From: UBA7957 sp965224675
Lineage (GTDB): Bacteria; Pseudomonadota; Gammaproteobacteria; Granulosicoccales; Granulosicoccaceae
Direction: 5' to 3'
DNA length: 64,000 bases
NCBI GenBank assembly: GCA_965224675.1
Contig: CBDDAA010000004.1
Span: 3,038,001-3,102,000, forward strand
Shown: one piece after another, positions 34,858-43,652 of the stretch
Layout of the letters: each line of letters starts with the position of its first letter
Position numbering within the stretch: the stretch's first letter is position 1
The notes under the pieces: generated by a model
Told to the model about the DNA's origin: nothing
Seen by the model: only the letters and a program-made list of their open reading frames with translations
Databases searched by the model: none
Position numbers and translations under genes: made by a program

Positions 34858-36150
34858 TTATTCAAACGGCATTTTAACAATGATATTTTGAGAACGCTCA
34901 GGCCCTGTTGAAATAATATGTACAGGCACACCCAGTAAGGTTTCAATTCTCTTTACATAGTTTAGCGCTGCTTTTGGCAATGAAGAATATTCGGTTAAGC
35001 CTTCGGTTGAATCGCTCCAACCGTCCATCTGTTCATAGATGGGTTCGCATTGGGCAAGATCTTTAGCGCCACTGGGTAATTCTGAAATTGTTTTACCGTT
35101 AAAGTTGTATGCTGTGCAAATATTAACTTTGTCCAGACCATCCATAACATCCAGTTTGGTCAGACAAATGCCGGTAATGGAATTAAGCATTACCGCACGG
35201 CGTACAGCAACCGCATCAAACCATCCGCAACGACGTGCTCTACCAGTGGTTGCACCAAACTCGTGACCTTTCTCGGCCAGATATTCGCCTGTCTTATCAA
35301 ACAATTCTGTAGGAAATGGTCCGGCACCTACGCGAGTGGTATAAGCCTTAGTAATACCCAGAATATACTCAATAGCTGCAGGTCCACATCCACTGCCCGA
35401 ACAGGCGCCCCCTGCAACAGTATTAGATGAAGTTACAAAAGGATAAGTGCCATGATCAATATCGAGTAGGGTGCCTTGAGCACCTTCAAAAAGAATCAAC
35501 TTACCCTGCTCTCTCAGGTCACTGATAAGCTTGGGCACGTCAGCAATCATAGCTTGCATTTGTTCTGCAAAACCCAAACACTGCTCATAGGTTTTTTCCA
35601 CACTTACAGGATCAGCTTTGTAATAATGGGTTAAGATAAAATTATGATAGTCGAGCACTTCCTTCAGCCTACTCTCCAGATATGCACTGTCATAAAGGTC
35701 TCTGACTCTTATTGCACGACGCGCAGCTTTATCCTCATAGGCAGGGCCGATACCCCGCCCAGTAGTACCAATAGCACTTTTCCCTGCTAAAGCTTCTCCA
35801 GCCAAATCCCGAGCCACATGGTGCGGTAGTATTAATGGACAGGCATCACTTATTTTCAGTCGTTGGCGCACGGGAACTCCCTGTTCTTCAAGCATGCTGA
35901 TTTCCGTCATCAAAGCTTCTGGAGAAAGCACCACTCCGTTTCCAATCAGGCAATCTACGTTGTCCCTGAGAATGCCTGAAGGAATTAAATGCAATACGGT
36001 TTTCTCGCCATCAATTACCAGTGTATGACCTGCATTATGCCCACCCTGAAAACGAACAACTGCCGCCACTTGCTCGGTCAGAAGATCTACAATTTTTCCC
36101 TTTCCCTCATCGCCCCATTGGGTTCCGAGTACTACTACACTTTTAACCAT
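34858..36150 (-). CDS. purA: Adenylosuccinate synthetase
   Basis: Catalyses the GTP-dependent joining of IMP and aspartate in AMP biosynthesis. At 430 residues, normal length. It shows the N-terminal GTQWGDEGKGKIVDLLTEQ, GGHNAGHTLV, the GTTGRGIGPAYEDK loop, the LFEGAQGTLLDIDHGTYPFVTSSN segment and CGWFDAVAVRRAV. It is the last gene of the hfq-hflXKC-hisZ-purA block and overlaps hisZ by eight bases. Confidence 0.98.
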   Translation of the reverse strand: MVKSVVVLGTQWGDEGKGKIVDLLTEQVAAVVRFQGGHNAGHTLVIDGEKTVLHLIPSGILRDNVDCLIGNGVVLSPEALMTEISMLEEQGVPVRQRLKISDACPLILPHHVARDLAGEALAGKSAIGTTGRGIGPAYEDKAARRAIRVRDLYDSAYLESRLKEVLDYHNFILTHYYKADPVSVEKTYEQCLGFAEQMQAMIADVPKLISDLREQGKLILFEGAQGTLLDIDHGTYPFVTSSNTVAGGACSGSGCGPAAIEYILGITKAYTTRVGAGPFPTELFDKTGEYLAEKGHEFGATTGRARRCGWFDAVAVRRAVMLNSITGICLTKLDVMDGLDKVNICTAYNFNGKTISELPSGAKDLAQCEPIYEQMDGWSDSTEGLTEYSSLPKAALNYVKRIETLLGVPVHIISTGPERSQNIIVKMPFE

Positions 36151-37336
36151 GTTTGTATTCTCTTACAATCCAGTCACCATTGTCAAAAACCAATATGCGA
36201 TCAAACTGCAAGGTTTGCGATTCAGGGATAGAGTCAGATAATGCGCAGGCCACAATTTCCCCTGCGCCGCGCAATTGATTGATTTTCTCCCAAACACTGG
36301 AATCCGATGTATCGGGAACGTAAATCGCTTTGATTATTTGTTGAGTTGATTGTTGCTGTCGAAGTACGGTGAGCAATTTAAGATCCGTACTAAATCCGGT
36401 CGCGGGCCTTGACCGACCAAAACATTGCCCAATATCGTCGTATCTGCCGCCTCGGGCCAGCTCTTGCCCATGATCATCAATATAGGCTGCAAACACGACA
36501 CCTGTGTGATAGCTGTATCCGCGTAATTCAGATAAGTCAAAATGAATTTGCACCGATGGTTCAATTTGCTGCAGCAGAATTGAGATCTGAATCAGTTCAT
36601 CCAAAGCATCTGTAATTTCAGCGCAGGTTTCAGCAAAACAGGTTTTAGCCTGTTGCAATACATCCTTTTGTCCACTGAGTTGAACCAGTGAAGTAAAATT
36701 TTCACCTAAGCCCTCGGCGAGATTAATTTCATTGATGAACGCCTTGATCTCCGGTACAGATTTACGCTGCATCATGTTAAACAATCTGATTTCCTGTTCA
36801 TCTGATAATCCGGCATGTTTGGCCAAGCCACGAAAAATACCGACATGACCCAGATCCAGGTAGATTGTATTGCCGACACAGTGACGCAAAGTAGAGAGCA
36901 TCAAACTAATGACTTCCACATCACTTTGAGCGCCTGCATGGCCGTAAATTTCGGCGCCTAGTTGTAATGGACTTCGGTTTCCGGAAAAACCATCAGGTCG
37001 GGTTAATAAGGTTGTACCCATATAAAATAAGCGGGTTACACCCGTTGCTGCCAACCGATGAGCATCAATGCGTGCAACTTGAGGTGTCATATCAGATCGA
37101 ACCCCCATGGACTTTCCATTGAGTTGATCAATTAGCTTGAAAGTCTGTATATCCAGTTCATGACCTGTACCTGTGAGTAAAGAATCCAGATATTCAATAA
37201 AGGGTGGCACAATAAGCTCATATCCCCATGACCAATAAAGATCTGTGAGTTCGCGCCTAAGCGTTTCGAGAGCTGCAGCATCTGCAGGTAATAGCTCGCC
37301 TATACCTTCTGGCAGTAGCCAGCGGTTTTGCTTCAT
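36143..37336 (-). CDS. hisZ: ATP phosphoribosyltransferase regulatory subunit HisZ
   Basis: A 397-residue paralogue of histidyl-tRNA synthetase that activates the short-form HisG. It shows the class II motifs LPEGIGELLPADAAALETLRREL, RSDMTPQVARI and ARGGRYDDIGQCFGR and lacks the C-terminal anticodon-binding domain seen in HisRS. The ATG at 37336 with GAGG six bases upstream is taken over the TTG at 37348 and the ATG at 37342. The order hisZ-purA after hflC is conserved in gammaproteobacteria. Confidence 0.94.
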   Translation of the reverse strand: MKQNRWLLPEGIGELLPADAAALETLRRELTDLYWSWGYELIVPPFIEYLDSLLTGTGHELDIQTFKLIDQLNGKSMGVRSDMTPQVARIDAHRLAATGVTRLFYMGTTLLTRPDGFSGNRSPLQLGAEIYGHAGAQSDVEVISLMLSTLRHCVGNTIYLDLGHVGIFRGLAKHAGLSDEQEIRLFNMMQRKSVPEIKAFINEINLAEGLGENFTSLVQLSGQKDVLQQAKTCFAETCAEITDALDELIQISILLQQIEPSVQIHFDLSELRGYSYHTGVVFAAYIDDHGQELARGGRYDDIGQCFGRSRPATGFSTDLKLLTVLRQQQSTQQIIKAIYVPDTSDSSVWEKINQLRGAGEIVACALSDSIPESQTLQFDRILVFDNGDWIVREYKHG

Positions 37337-37348
37337 ATCCATCCTCAA

Positions 37349-37656
37349 GGAGGAAAAAAACTATAGTTAGCGCGCATACAACAAGCTAACTCGGTCGTTG
37401 CCCGATAGTGGATAATCTGAGTCTGTTTCATACAACACTCTTAGTAGGCAGCCTGACTTCGTTCGAATTCCAAAACTCCGGGACTCTGCACTGTTTCTAG
37501 AAATTAAATTCTGTCTACAGGTTTGCGGTTAATAATGAGCCACATGCCTCCAGTGCCGGGCCTGTCTGATTGATCACCATGACAGCCTTTGAGTAGTACA
37601 TATCATTTTACAAACATGAATTACTTACAACAGGTACAAGTTTAAGAAGCGGCAGA
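37349..37656. other. Intergenic region between hisZ and the DUF2065 gene
   Basis: About 310 bases with no ORF of note. It includes a possible hisZ ribosome-binding area (GGAGGAAAAAA region) and some direct-repeat-like words. A stretch TGTTTCATACAACACT weakly resembles the inverted-repeat ends at 43256 but is too short to call. I see no RNA gene. Confidence 0.4.
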
Positions 37657-37842
37657 TTATTTGATAGCGAGAAGCAACATCAGACCCAACAACATCGAAG
37701 CAATGCCCGAATATCGAATGACGCTATTTGGAAGCTGGGCAATCTCACGCATGGCTTTTCTGGTCATTTCAGGACCCAATGCCAAAACCACACCTTCGAC
37801 AACAAACATCAAGGACAGGCCGATGAGGATTTCTGTCCACAT
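37657..37842 (-). CDS. DUF2065 family small membrane protein (YjeT-like)
   Basis: A 61-residue protein with two hydrophobic helices (LIGLSLMFVVEGVVLALGP and RYSGIASMLLGLMLLLAIK) and the EMTRKAMREIAQLP loop between. This fits the DUF2065/YjeT group, which usually lies between hflC and hisZ or purA. Function unknown; it is presumably linked to HflKC by gene order only. Confidence 0.9.
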   Translation of the reverse strand: MWTEILIGLSLMFVVEGVVLALGPEMTRKAMREIAQLPNSVIRYSGIASMLLGLMLLLAIK

Positions 37843-37905
37843 AGTTTCTGTTGTCCTGTCAAGGTTGTTTGATCACAGCTAAAATTAGCGTCAATATAAA
37901 TATAT

Positions 37906-38775
37906 CTACTCAGGTACTTTGCTACTGTTAAAGTACTTAAAGAACTCCGAATCCGGCTTTAAAAGTAATACATCATTCCTTCCAGAGAAGGTTTTACGAT
38001 AGGCTTTGAGACTTCGGGAGAGGCTGAAAAATTCAGGGTCCTGTCCATACGCTTGGGCATAAACTTCGGCGGCTGTTGCATCACCTTCACCGCGTATTTT
38101 CTCAGACTCACTATAGGCTTCGGCAATAACTTCTGCACGTTGTCGATCAGCATCAGCACGAATTCCTTTTGCGGCTTCCTCACCACGAGAACGGAATGCC
38201 TTGGCTACCGTGGCACGCTCTTTATCCATACGCTGAAATACGGATTCACTTACATCAGGAGGCAAATCGACACGTTTGATTCGTACATCAACGATTTCAA
38301 TACCCAGTCCCTGGGAACGAACATTGGTGGTTTGCTGGACTTCAGCCATCAACTCGGCGCGTTGTCCTGAGACCACCTCTTCTATCGTTCTTTGACCAAA
38401 AGCATCCAATACACCCTTGCGCACAAACTGACTCAGCCGGGTAAGCGCACTGCGCTCATCACCACCTGTTGCCAGAAAAAACTGTTCAGCGTTGGAAATT
38501 CGCCACTTTACAAATGAATCCACTATAACATTTTTCTTTTCGCTGGTTAAAACCCGCTCTGGCGGAGCGTCTAATGTTAAAATCCGGCTTTCGAATTTAT
38601 GTATCGTATTGTAGACTGGCAGCTTGAAGTGCAGACCGGGTTTGTAATCGGTTTCAGATATTTCACCCAAGGCCAGCTTAATCGCCTTTTCCCTTTCACC
38701 CACAGTAAATACCGATGAAATTAATATCAGGAACCCGATAAAAACGGCTAATAAGATCAGAGGTAATTTTTGCAT
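37906..38775 (-). CDS. hflC: HflC, subunit of the HflKC FtsH-modulating complex
   Basis: A 289-residue membrane-anchored SPFH/Band-7 protein. After the N-terminal helix (LPLILLAVFIGFLILISSV) come GEREKAIKLALGEI and the SPFH core, then a coiled coil rich in Arg/Glu/Ala (residues about 180-250). Together with HflK it forms a large periplasm-facing ring that restrains the FtsH protease. It starts one base into the hflK stop (TAATG), so the genes are coupled. Confidence 0.95.
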   Translation of the reverse strand: MQKLPLILLAVFIGFLILISSVFTVGEREKAIKLALGEISETDYKPGLHFKLPVYNTIHKFESRILTLDAPPERVLTSEKKNVIVDSFVKWRISNAEQFFLATGGDERSALTRLSQFVRKGVLDAFGQRTIEEVVSGQRAELMAEVQQTTNVRSQGLGIEIVDVRIKRVDLPPDVSESVFQRMDKERATVAKAFRSRGEEAAKGIRADADRQRAEVIAEAYSESEKIRGEGDATAAEVYAQAYGQDPEFFSLSRSLKAYRKTFSGRNDVLLLKPDSEFFKYFNSSKVPE

Positions 38776-39941
38776 TATTGTGCTCCCCTTGATCGGCTTC
38801 TTGAACCACTATCGACACCTCTGGATGCGCCAGATGTAGAACTTGAATCGATGAAGAGTGAATCTTTCGACCCAGTATTAAACTCTGAGCTGCTATTTTG
38901 CTGATTGATCAACTTGTCGATGGGTAGATACATCAGATTATTTCCTGCTTCTGAGTCAACCATTATTTTGCTGCTTCTGGACAACACTGTTTCAAGCGAC
39001 TCCAGAAACAAGCGCTCACGAGTCACTCCAGGCGCTTTTTTATATTCCTTTAGCAAAGCAAGAAACCGCTCTGATTCACCTTCGGCAGCTTTTGTAACTT
39101 CCGTCCTATAGGCCTTGGCTTGTTCCAGAATCATTCGTGCATCACCACGTGCCCTGGGCACCACCTCGTTGGCGTAAGCTTCAGATTCATTAATAAAACG
39201 TTGCTCATCTTCACGCGCCTTAATGGCATCTGAGAAGGCTGCCTGTACGGCTTCAGGGGGTTGCGCCGATTCGAGGTTTACCGTTGTGACTGTTATACCC
39301 GTCTTATAATTATCAAGTATTGCCTGCATACTATCCCGCGTTGATTGCGCAATCGCACTACGCCCTTGAGTAATTATCGGGTCCATATTGTTTTGCCCAA
39401 TCACCTCTCGAATGGCACTTTCAGCCACTTCTTGAAGTGTTGTATCAGGGTTCTTAACTTTAAACAGATAGTTCTCAGCACTACTGATGTTGTACTGCAC
39501 CGACATGTCAATTTCGACGATATTTTCATCTTTGGTTAACATTTGATTCGATCGAAGTCGCACGGATCGGATCTGATCTACATTCACTCTCTCAAGGCTT
39601 TCTATTGGCCAAGGGATATGCCAATGGGGACCCGCCGTACCCGTTCGGGTATATTTACCGAAGATAGTGATAACACCGCGTTCCGCAGGCTGAATAATAT
39701 AGATTCCTGTTGCCAGCCAGCCTACAAAGACTATTGCACCGACAATCCAGAGGCTGTTAAAACCCGGTTTACCTGAACGTCCGGAGCCTGTTGAACCCGG
39801 ACCTTTTTTTCCAAAAAGTCCACCAAATTTATCTTGCAGGTTTTTAAATACCTCATCAAGATCAGGAGGGCCACCACCGGAATTTTTCCGGTTACCCCAC
39901 GGATCCTGATTCTTATTTCCACCCGGCTCATTCCAGGCCAT
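38775..39941 (-). CDS. hflK: HflK, subunit of the HflKC FtsH-modulating complex
   Basis: A 388-residue SPFH/Band-7 protein. The cytoplasmic start MAWNEPGGNKNQDPWGNRK with a Gly/Pro-rich run, then one membrane helix (FNSLWIVGAIVFVGWLATGIYII), the SPFH core and a coiled coil, and a Ser/Arg-rich C-terminus (SGSRSRSRGAQ). The ATG at 39941 with GGAG six bases upstream is preferred over 39974. It partners HflC. Confidence 0.95.
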   Translation of the reverse strand: MAWNEPGGNKNQDPWGNRKNSGGGPPDLDEVFKNLQDKFGGLFGKKGPGSTGSGRSGKPGFNSLWIVGAIVFVGWLATGIYIIQPAERGVITIFGKYTRTGTAGPHWHIPWPIESLERVNVDQIRSVRLRSNQMLTKDENIVEIDMSVQYNISSAENYLFKVKNPDTTLQEVAESAIREVIGQNNMDPIITQGRSAIAQSTRDSMQAILDNYKTGITVTTVNLESAQPPEAVQAAFSDAIKAREDEQRFINESEAYANEVVPRARGDARMILEQAKAYRTEVTKAAEGESERFLALLKEYKKAPGVTRERLFLESLETVLSRSSKIMVDSEAGNNLMYLPIDKLINQQNSSSEFNTGSKDSLFIDSSSTSGASRGVDSGSRSRSRGAQ

Positions 39942-40270
39942 ATAATACTCCAGTAATTTTATAGTCGAATTCAAAACAAAACATTTTATGGCTCATAACA
40001 CCCGGTATCAAGTCTAACTGTTTGCCTAAAAGGTGGTATCAGCGTAAATCAAATTGTGTAATGGTAAATTATACCCGTTTTTACACATATTCTCGTTAAC
40101 TATCTTTAGCACTGTTATCCTGGGCGGATAAGCGCTATAACAGCCACATTCTTTTCGTACTGCTGCCTGAAATCAAGGCAAGCCCCCGCTGTCATTGGTA
40201 GGACATTTCCAGGGTCCCACGCAAATAGCATAAATCCGCCGATTTTTATGTAACCCCAACAAAATTGAAG

Positions 40271-41560
40271 TCAACTCTGCGTGTTCAGGGTTTGATCATC
40301 AAGTTTATATTTGTCACACAGACGTAGCCAATTCGTTCGGTCTGCATCAATCTTAAGCAAAAATTTTCCATCATCAGTAAAAGATTCTTTTACTACCGCG
40401 CCCTGTGAATAGAGTCTAGACCTTAACTCGCCTTCAGAGGGTTGCAAAGTTAACCAACCACAAACACGTACATCATCAACCCGTTGAATTATTGCATTTA
40501 TCAGCAATTCCAACCCGCTACCATCCATTGCAGAAACCCAGACTTTACGGGGTATTCCATCTTCATCATAATCAATATGAGGATCACAACGATGTTTATC
40601 AATCTTGTTATACACAATAAGTGTTGGCGTACTCTCAGCGCCTATTTCATTTAGTACCAGATTAACATCGTCAATACGTTGATTTCGCAATTCATCACTC
40701 GCATCCACTATATGCAATAATAAGTCGGCTTCCCGTGTTTCAAGCAATGTAGAGCGAAATGCATCAACAAGCTCGTGTGGCAGGTCACTGATAAAACCCA
40801 CTGTATCAACCAGCACCGCAGAGCGCCCGGCTGGCAAAGGTAATTTTCGAAATGTCGGATCCAATGTAGCAAACAATTGATCTGCAACTAAAACACTATT
40901 GCCGGTAAGTCGATTAAAGAGTGTTGATTTTCCTGCATTCGTATAGCCAACCAATGAAACGGTGGGTATACCTGACTTGGTTCTGGCATTTCTACCCTGG
41001 GTACGTTGTTTATCAACTCGTGAAAGCCGCGCTTTGATACTCTTTACACGAATGGCCAATAACCGTCGATCTGTTTCCAGCTGGGTCTCCCCCGGCCCCC
41101 GTAAACCTATCCCTCCTTTCTGCCGTTCCAGGTGTGTCCATCCGCGCACTAATCGTGTTGACAGATGCACCAGTTGCGCAAGCTCTACCTGGAGTTTTCC
41201 TTCAAAAGTAGAAGCGCGTTGAGCAAATATATCCAGAATCAGGCCCGTGCGATCCAATACACGACAGGAAAATACTTTCTCCAGGTTGCGTTCCTGGCTT
41301 GGGCTCAGGCGCTGATTGAAAATGACGATATCCACATCATGGGCACGTACAATTTCTTCAATCTCGCTTATTTTACCGGCACCTGCATAAGTCCGCGGAT
41401 CAGGTTTTGCCCGTGAACCCGTAATTATATCAAGTATTTCTGCACCCGCAGATACAGCCAGTTCCTTGAATTCCTGCAGGCTATCCTCGCGCTGATCAAT
41501 CGAATGTAAGTCGATGTGAACAAGCAATGCTTTTTCGCCAACGGCGGGTCGTTCAAACAA
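40271..41560 (-). CDS. hflX: GTPase HflX
   Basis: A 429-residue ribosome-associated GTPase that helps dissociate stalled ribosomes. Before the G domain it has the HflX N-terminal segment (ITGSRAKPDPRTYAGAGKI, with the KGGIGLRGPGETQLETDRR region). G motifs are GYTNAGKSTLFNRL, VDTVGFI and YNKID. It is encoded in the conserved hfq-hflX-hflK order; 296 bases separate it from hflK. Confidence 0.96.
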   Translation of the reverse strand: MFERPAVGEKALLVHIDLHSIDQREDSLQEFKELAVSAGAEILDIITGSRAKPDPRTYAGAGKISEIEEIVRAHDVDIVIFNQRLSPSQERNLEKVFSCRVLDRTGLILDIFAQRASTFEGKLQVELAQLVHLSTRLVRGWTHLERQKGGIGLRGPGETQLETDRRLLAIRVKSIKARLSRVDKQRTQGRNARTKSGIPTVSLVGYTNAGKSTLFNRLTGNSVLVADQLFATLDPTFRKLPLPAGRSAVLVDTVGFISDLPHELVDAFRSTLLETREADLLLHIVDASDELRNQRIDDVNLVLNEIGAESTPTLIVYNKIDKHRCDPHIDYDEDGIPRKVWVSAMDGSGLELLINAIIQRVDDVRVCGWLTLQPSEGELRSRLYSQGAVVKESFTDDGKFLLKIDADRTNWLRLCDKYKLDDQTLNTQS

Positions 41561-41652
41561 CTAGCTTGCTATCCATGTATATTTTCCGACATTGCTGACA
41601 AAACAATCATACCCAGTCTTATAATTGCTGTAAATAATCTGTTAATCTGTTA

Positions 41653-41898
41653 CTACTCGGTGGGTTCTTCTGTATCTCCAGGCATAACAACCTTTACAGG
41701 CCGACTGGGAACCACGGTTGATATCGCATGTTTATAAACCATCTGACTAACCGTATTTTTCAAAAGTACAACGAATTGATCAAATGACTCAACCTGCCCC
41801 TGTAGTTTTATGCCATTTACCAGAAAAATAGAAACAGGTATACGTTCCTTACGTAATGCGTTGAGGAAGGGTTCTTGTAACGACTGCCCTTTTGCCAT
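41653..41898 (-). CDS. hfq: RNA chaperone Hfq
   Basis: An 81-residue Sm-like protein that pairs small RNAs with mRNAs. The Sm1 motif is IFLVNGIKLQGQVESFDQF, and Sm2 is in YKHAISTVVPSRPV. The N-terminal KGQSLQEPFLNALRKERIPVSI is almost universal in gammaproteobacteria. The usual miaA gene is not next to it. It should be cotranscribed with hflX (92 bases apart). Confidence 0.98.
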   Translation of the reverse strand: MAKGQSLQEPFLNALRKERIPVSIFLVNGIKLQGQVESFDQFVVLLKNTVSQMVYKHAISTVVPSRPVKVVMPGDTEEPTE

Positions 41899-42328
41899 GT
41901 CTTGCTCCTAAATTAAATTAGTTTTAAGTATCTTATTGTATCAAGAAAAAGCTTTGCTTATGCATAATCCTTGTTGAATGGGTTGATTTCCATAATTACG
42001 ATTCTGCTGGCTATTCCTCTAAACACACAGACAGGAACCTCTTCTGCGAGAAGTTAATCCCCTAAAGCCAAACAGTCGTATATATTTGGCGGTGCCTTAA
42101 ATTGAACATTAGTGCTACATATTTTGATAACTTTAGCAAAATCTCACATAATTCAAACACCTAATTGGTAAGTTTTAGTGTTCAGAATACCAAGATGTGA
42201 TTGTCTCTTGTGCATGCCTGCCTGTCAATGCATACCTTTTACTACGCGTTTTGTTGAAAGCCTGTGAATTCAGGCTGTATACAGTGAAGTCCGCAGATAC
42301 TGTCAATAAAGTAACCCGGAGCTGCAGC
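41899..42328. other. Intergenic region between hfq and the anchored-protein gene
   Basis: About 430 bases, AT-rich, containing the two divergent promoters (hfq minus, surface protein plus). No ORF of convincing composition is present, and no miaA remnant was recognised, although miaA normally precedes hfq in related genomes. I see no obvious repeat or RNA gene. Confidence 0.45.
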
Positions 42329-43063
42329 ATGTATAAACTTAACTACCAAAAAACTGTCCTGTTAATTGTTATGACGTTTCTATCGATCATAGGTTCATCA
42401 AGCCTTTTGGCACAAGAAAAAGAATCCACACAGCGCATCGAAACACAAGTCATCACTGAGGGCTACAAGAACCCAAATCAGGTACCGGAATCCACCCTGG
42501 ATTCAGCAAAAAAGCCCTTCGCCCGCCACCACCCCGATAGTGCATCTCGCTGGTTCGAGCTTTTTAATATCAATAGTGTGTTATATGGTGACGATGATCA
42601 CAACGGCTTTTACACAGGTTTTGATTTATCATTCGACTTGGATGTCGAGTATGGGTCACCATTTGTCTATGCCGAAATATGGATTCGAAGCGAATCAGGT
42701 TACTATGAATTATTGCACACGACTGAGGTTTTCCGCATAGATGGGCAAAACAGCTACGACGAATATGTTGTCTCTACAGAATTAATAAGCGCATATCCAA
42801 GTGACTATTACGACCTTCTGATTGAACTCTATGACATTGATTACAGCACTTTGGAACCCGTTACAAGCGCAGGCAGTTCTTATTACAGTTCACTTTCAGC
42901 ACTACCGCTTGAGTCAAGACGACATGGCCACTTTGGTGCATCAGCAAGCATAGCTTATAGCGGTGCAGGTGCATCCGGCTGGATTCTGCCGGTGCTTCTT
43001 CTGCTGACAGTTTTTACACGTATATCTGTACTGAGGAGAAGCAATAAGCAAGAGGCTATGTAA
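42329..43063 (+). CDS. Secreted protein with C-terminal anchor, choice-of-anchor H-like
   Basis: A 244-residue protein. MYKLNYQKTVLLIVMTFLSI is a signal peptide with cleavage after LLA. The middle part is rich in Tyr and Asp/Glu (YGDDDHNGFYTGFDLSFDLDVEY, then WIRSESGYYELLHTTEVFRI and LLIELYDIDYSTLE), a pattern seen in choice-of-anchor H proteins. The C-terminus has the sorting tripartite form GAGASGW, a hydrophobic helix (ILPVLLLLTVFT) and basic RR. This resembles GlyGly-CTERM (rhombosortase) sorting. The ATG at 42329 with GGAG seven bases upstream is chosen. Exact function unknown; no rhombosortase gene is in the window. Confidence 0.78.
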   Translation: MYKLNYQKTVLLIVMTFLSIIGSSSLLAQEKESTQRIETQVITEGYKNPNQVPESTLDSAKKPFARHHPDSASRWFELFNINSVLYGDDDHNGFYTGFDLSFDLDVEYGSPFVYAEIWIRSESGYYELLHTTEVFRIDGQNSYDEYVVSTELISAYPSDYYDLLIELYDIDYSTLEPVTSAGSSYYSSLSALPLESRRHGHFGASASIAYSGAGASGWILPVLLLLTVFTRISVLRRSNKQEAM

Positions 43064-43255
43064 TAGATTTAAAATCGAACACACTGGTGGCCTGTAAACG
43101 CTCACTGAGTATCCAATTCCAGACACCTGATCAAGAATGGTTTTGTCAGGCAGTCATATTCAAGTATAATAAACCAACATTTCATTGAATAATTTTGAAG
43201 TTTCTCAGTGGCTGACAGAACCTTGGATTTTATTTCACTGATCTGATACACATCA

Positions 43256-43560
43256 AGTGTAGTGTTTCATACAAAGTGCTCATATAGAAAGCCAGTAAAA
43301 ACGCGAGTGCAGTGCGCAGGGAATGGTTGGCCCTTTTCAAGTGCTGCAACACCGCAATCGCGTTTTTAATGGCTTCCCGCAGGGCGAACGGAGAGAGGCC
43401 ATCTGCGGTGTTGCGCCCTCTTGAGATAGAGTGACTAACCCGGCGAGGACGCGCCTCGGCTTTGGCTCCAGGCGTCGCTCTACCTCCCCCATCCGTGGGG
43501 TCGTAGCAGCTGACCCCTCTCGGTTCGCCTATATGCCTACTTTGTATGAAACACTACACT
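43256..43560. repeat. MITE-like element with 22-base terminal inverted repeats
   Basis: A 305-base element with perfect 22-base ends: AGTGTAGTGTTTCATACAAA... at 43256-43277 and its reverse complement at 43539-43560. Inside, GCAACACCGCA (43346-43356) pairs with TGCGGTGTTGC (43404-43414) in an inner hairpin. No ORF of note. A shorter relic copy lies at 45576-45721, on the other side of the prpE gene. No clear target-site duplication was identified at its ends. Confidence 0.85.
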
Positions 43561-43652
43561 AGGAAATGCCTGGCCTATCAAATAAGCCTGTTATTCTAAA
43601 AACCTTTCCTATAACCACACTAATCTCTGATTGGGTGTAAAGAGACAATTCG

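Noticed and set aside
37437..37460. TGTTTCATACAACACT as another end of the MITE-like element
   Set aside because: Only a short match with no partner repeat or shared core.
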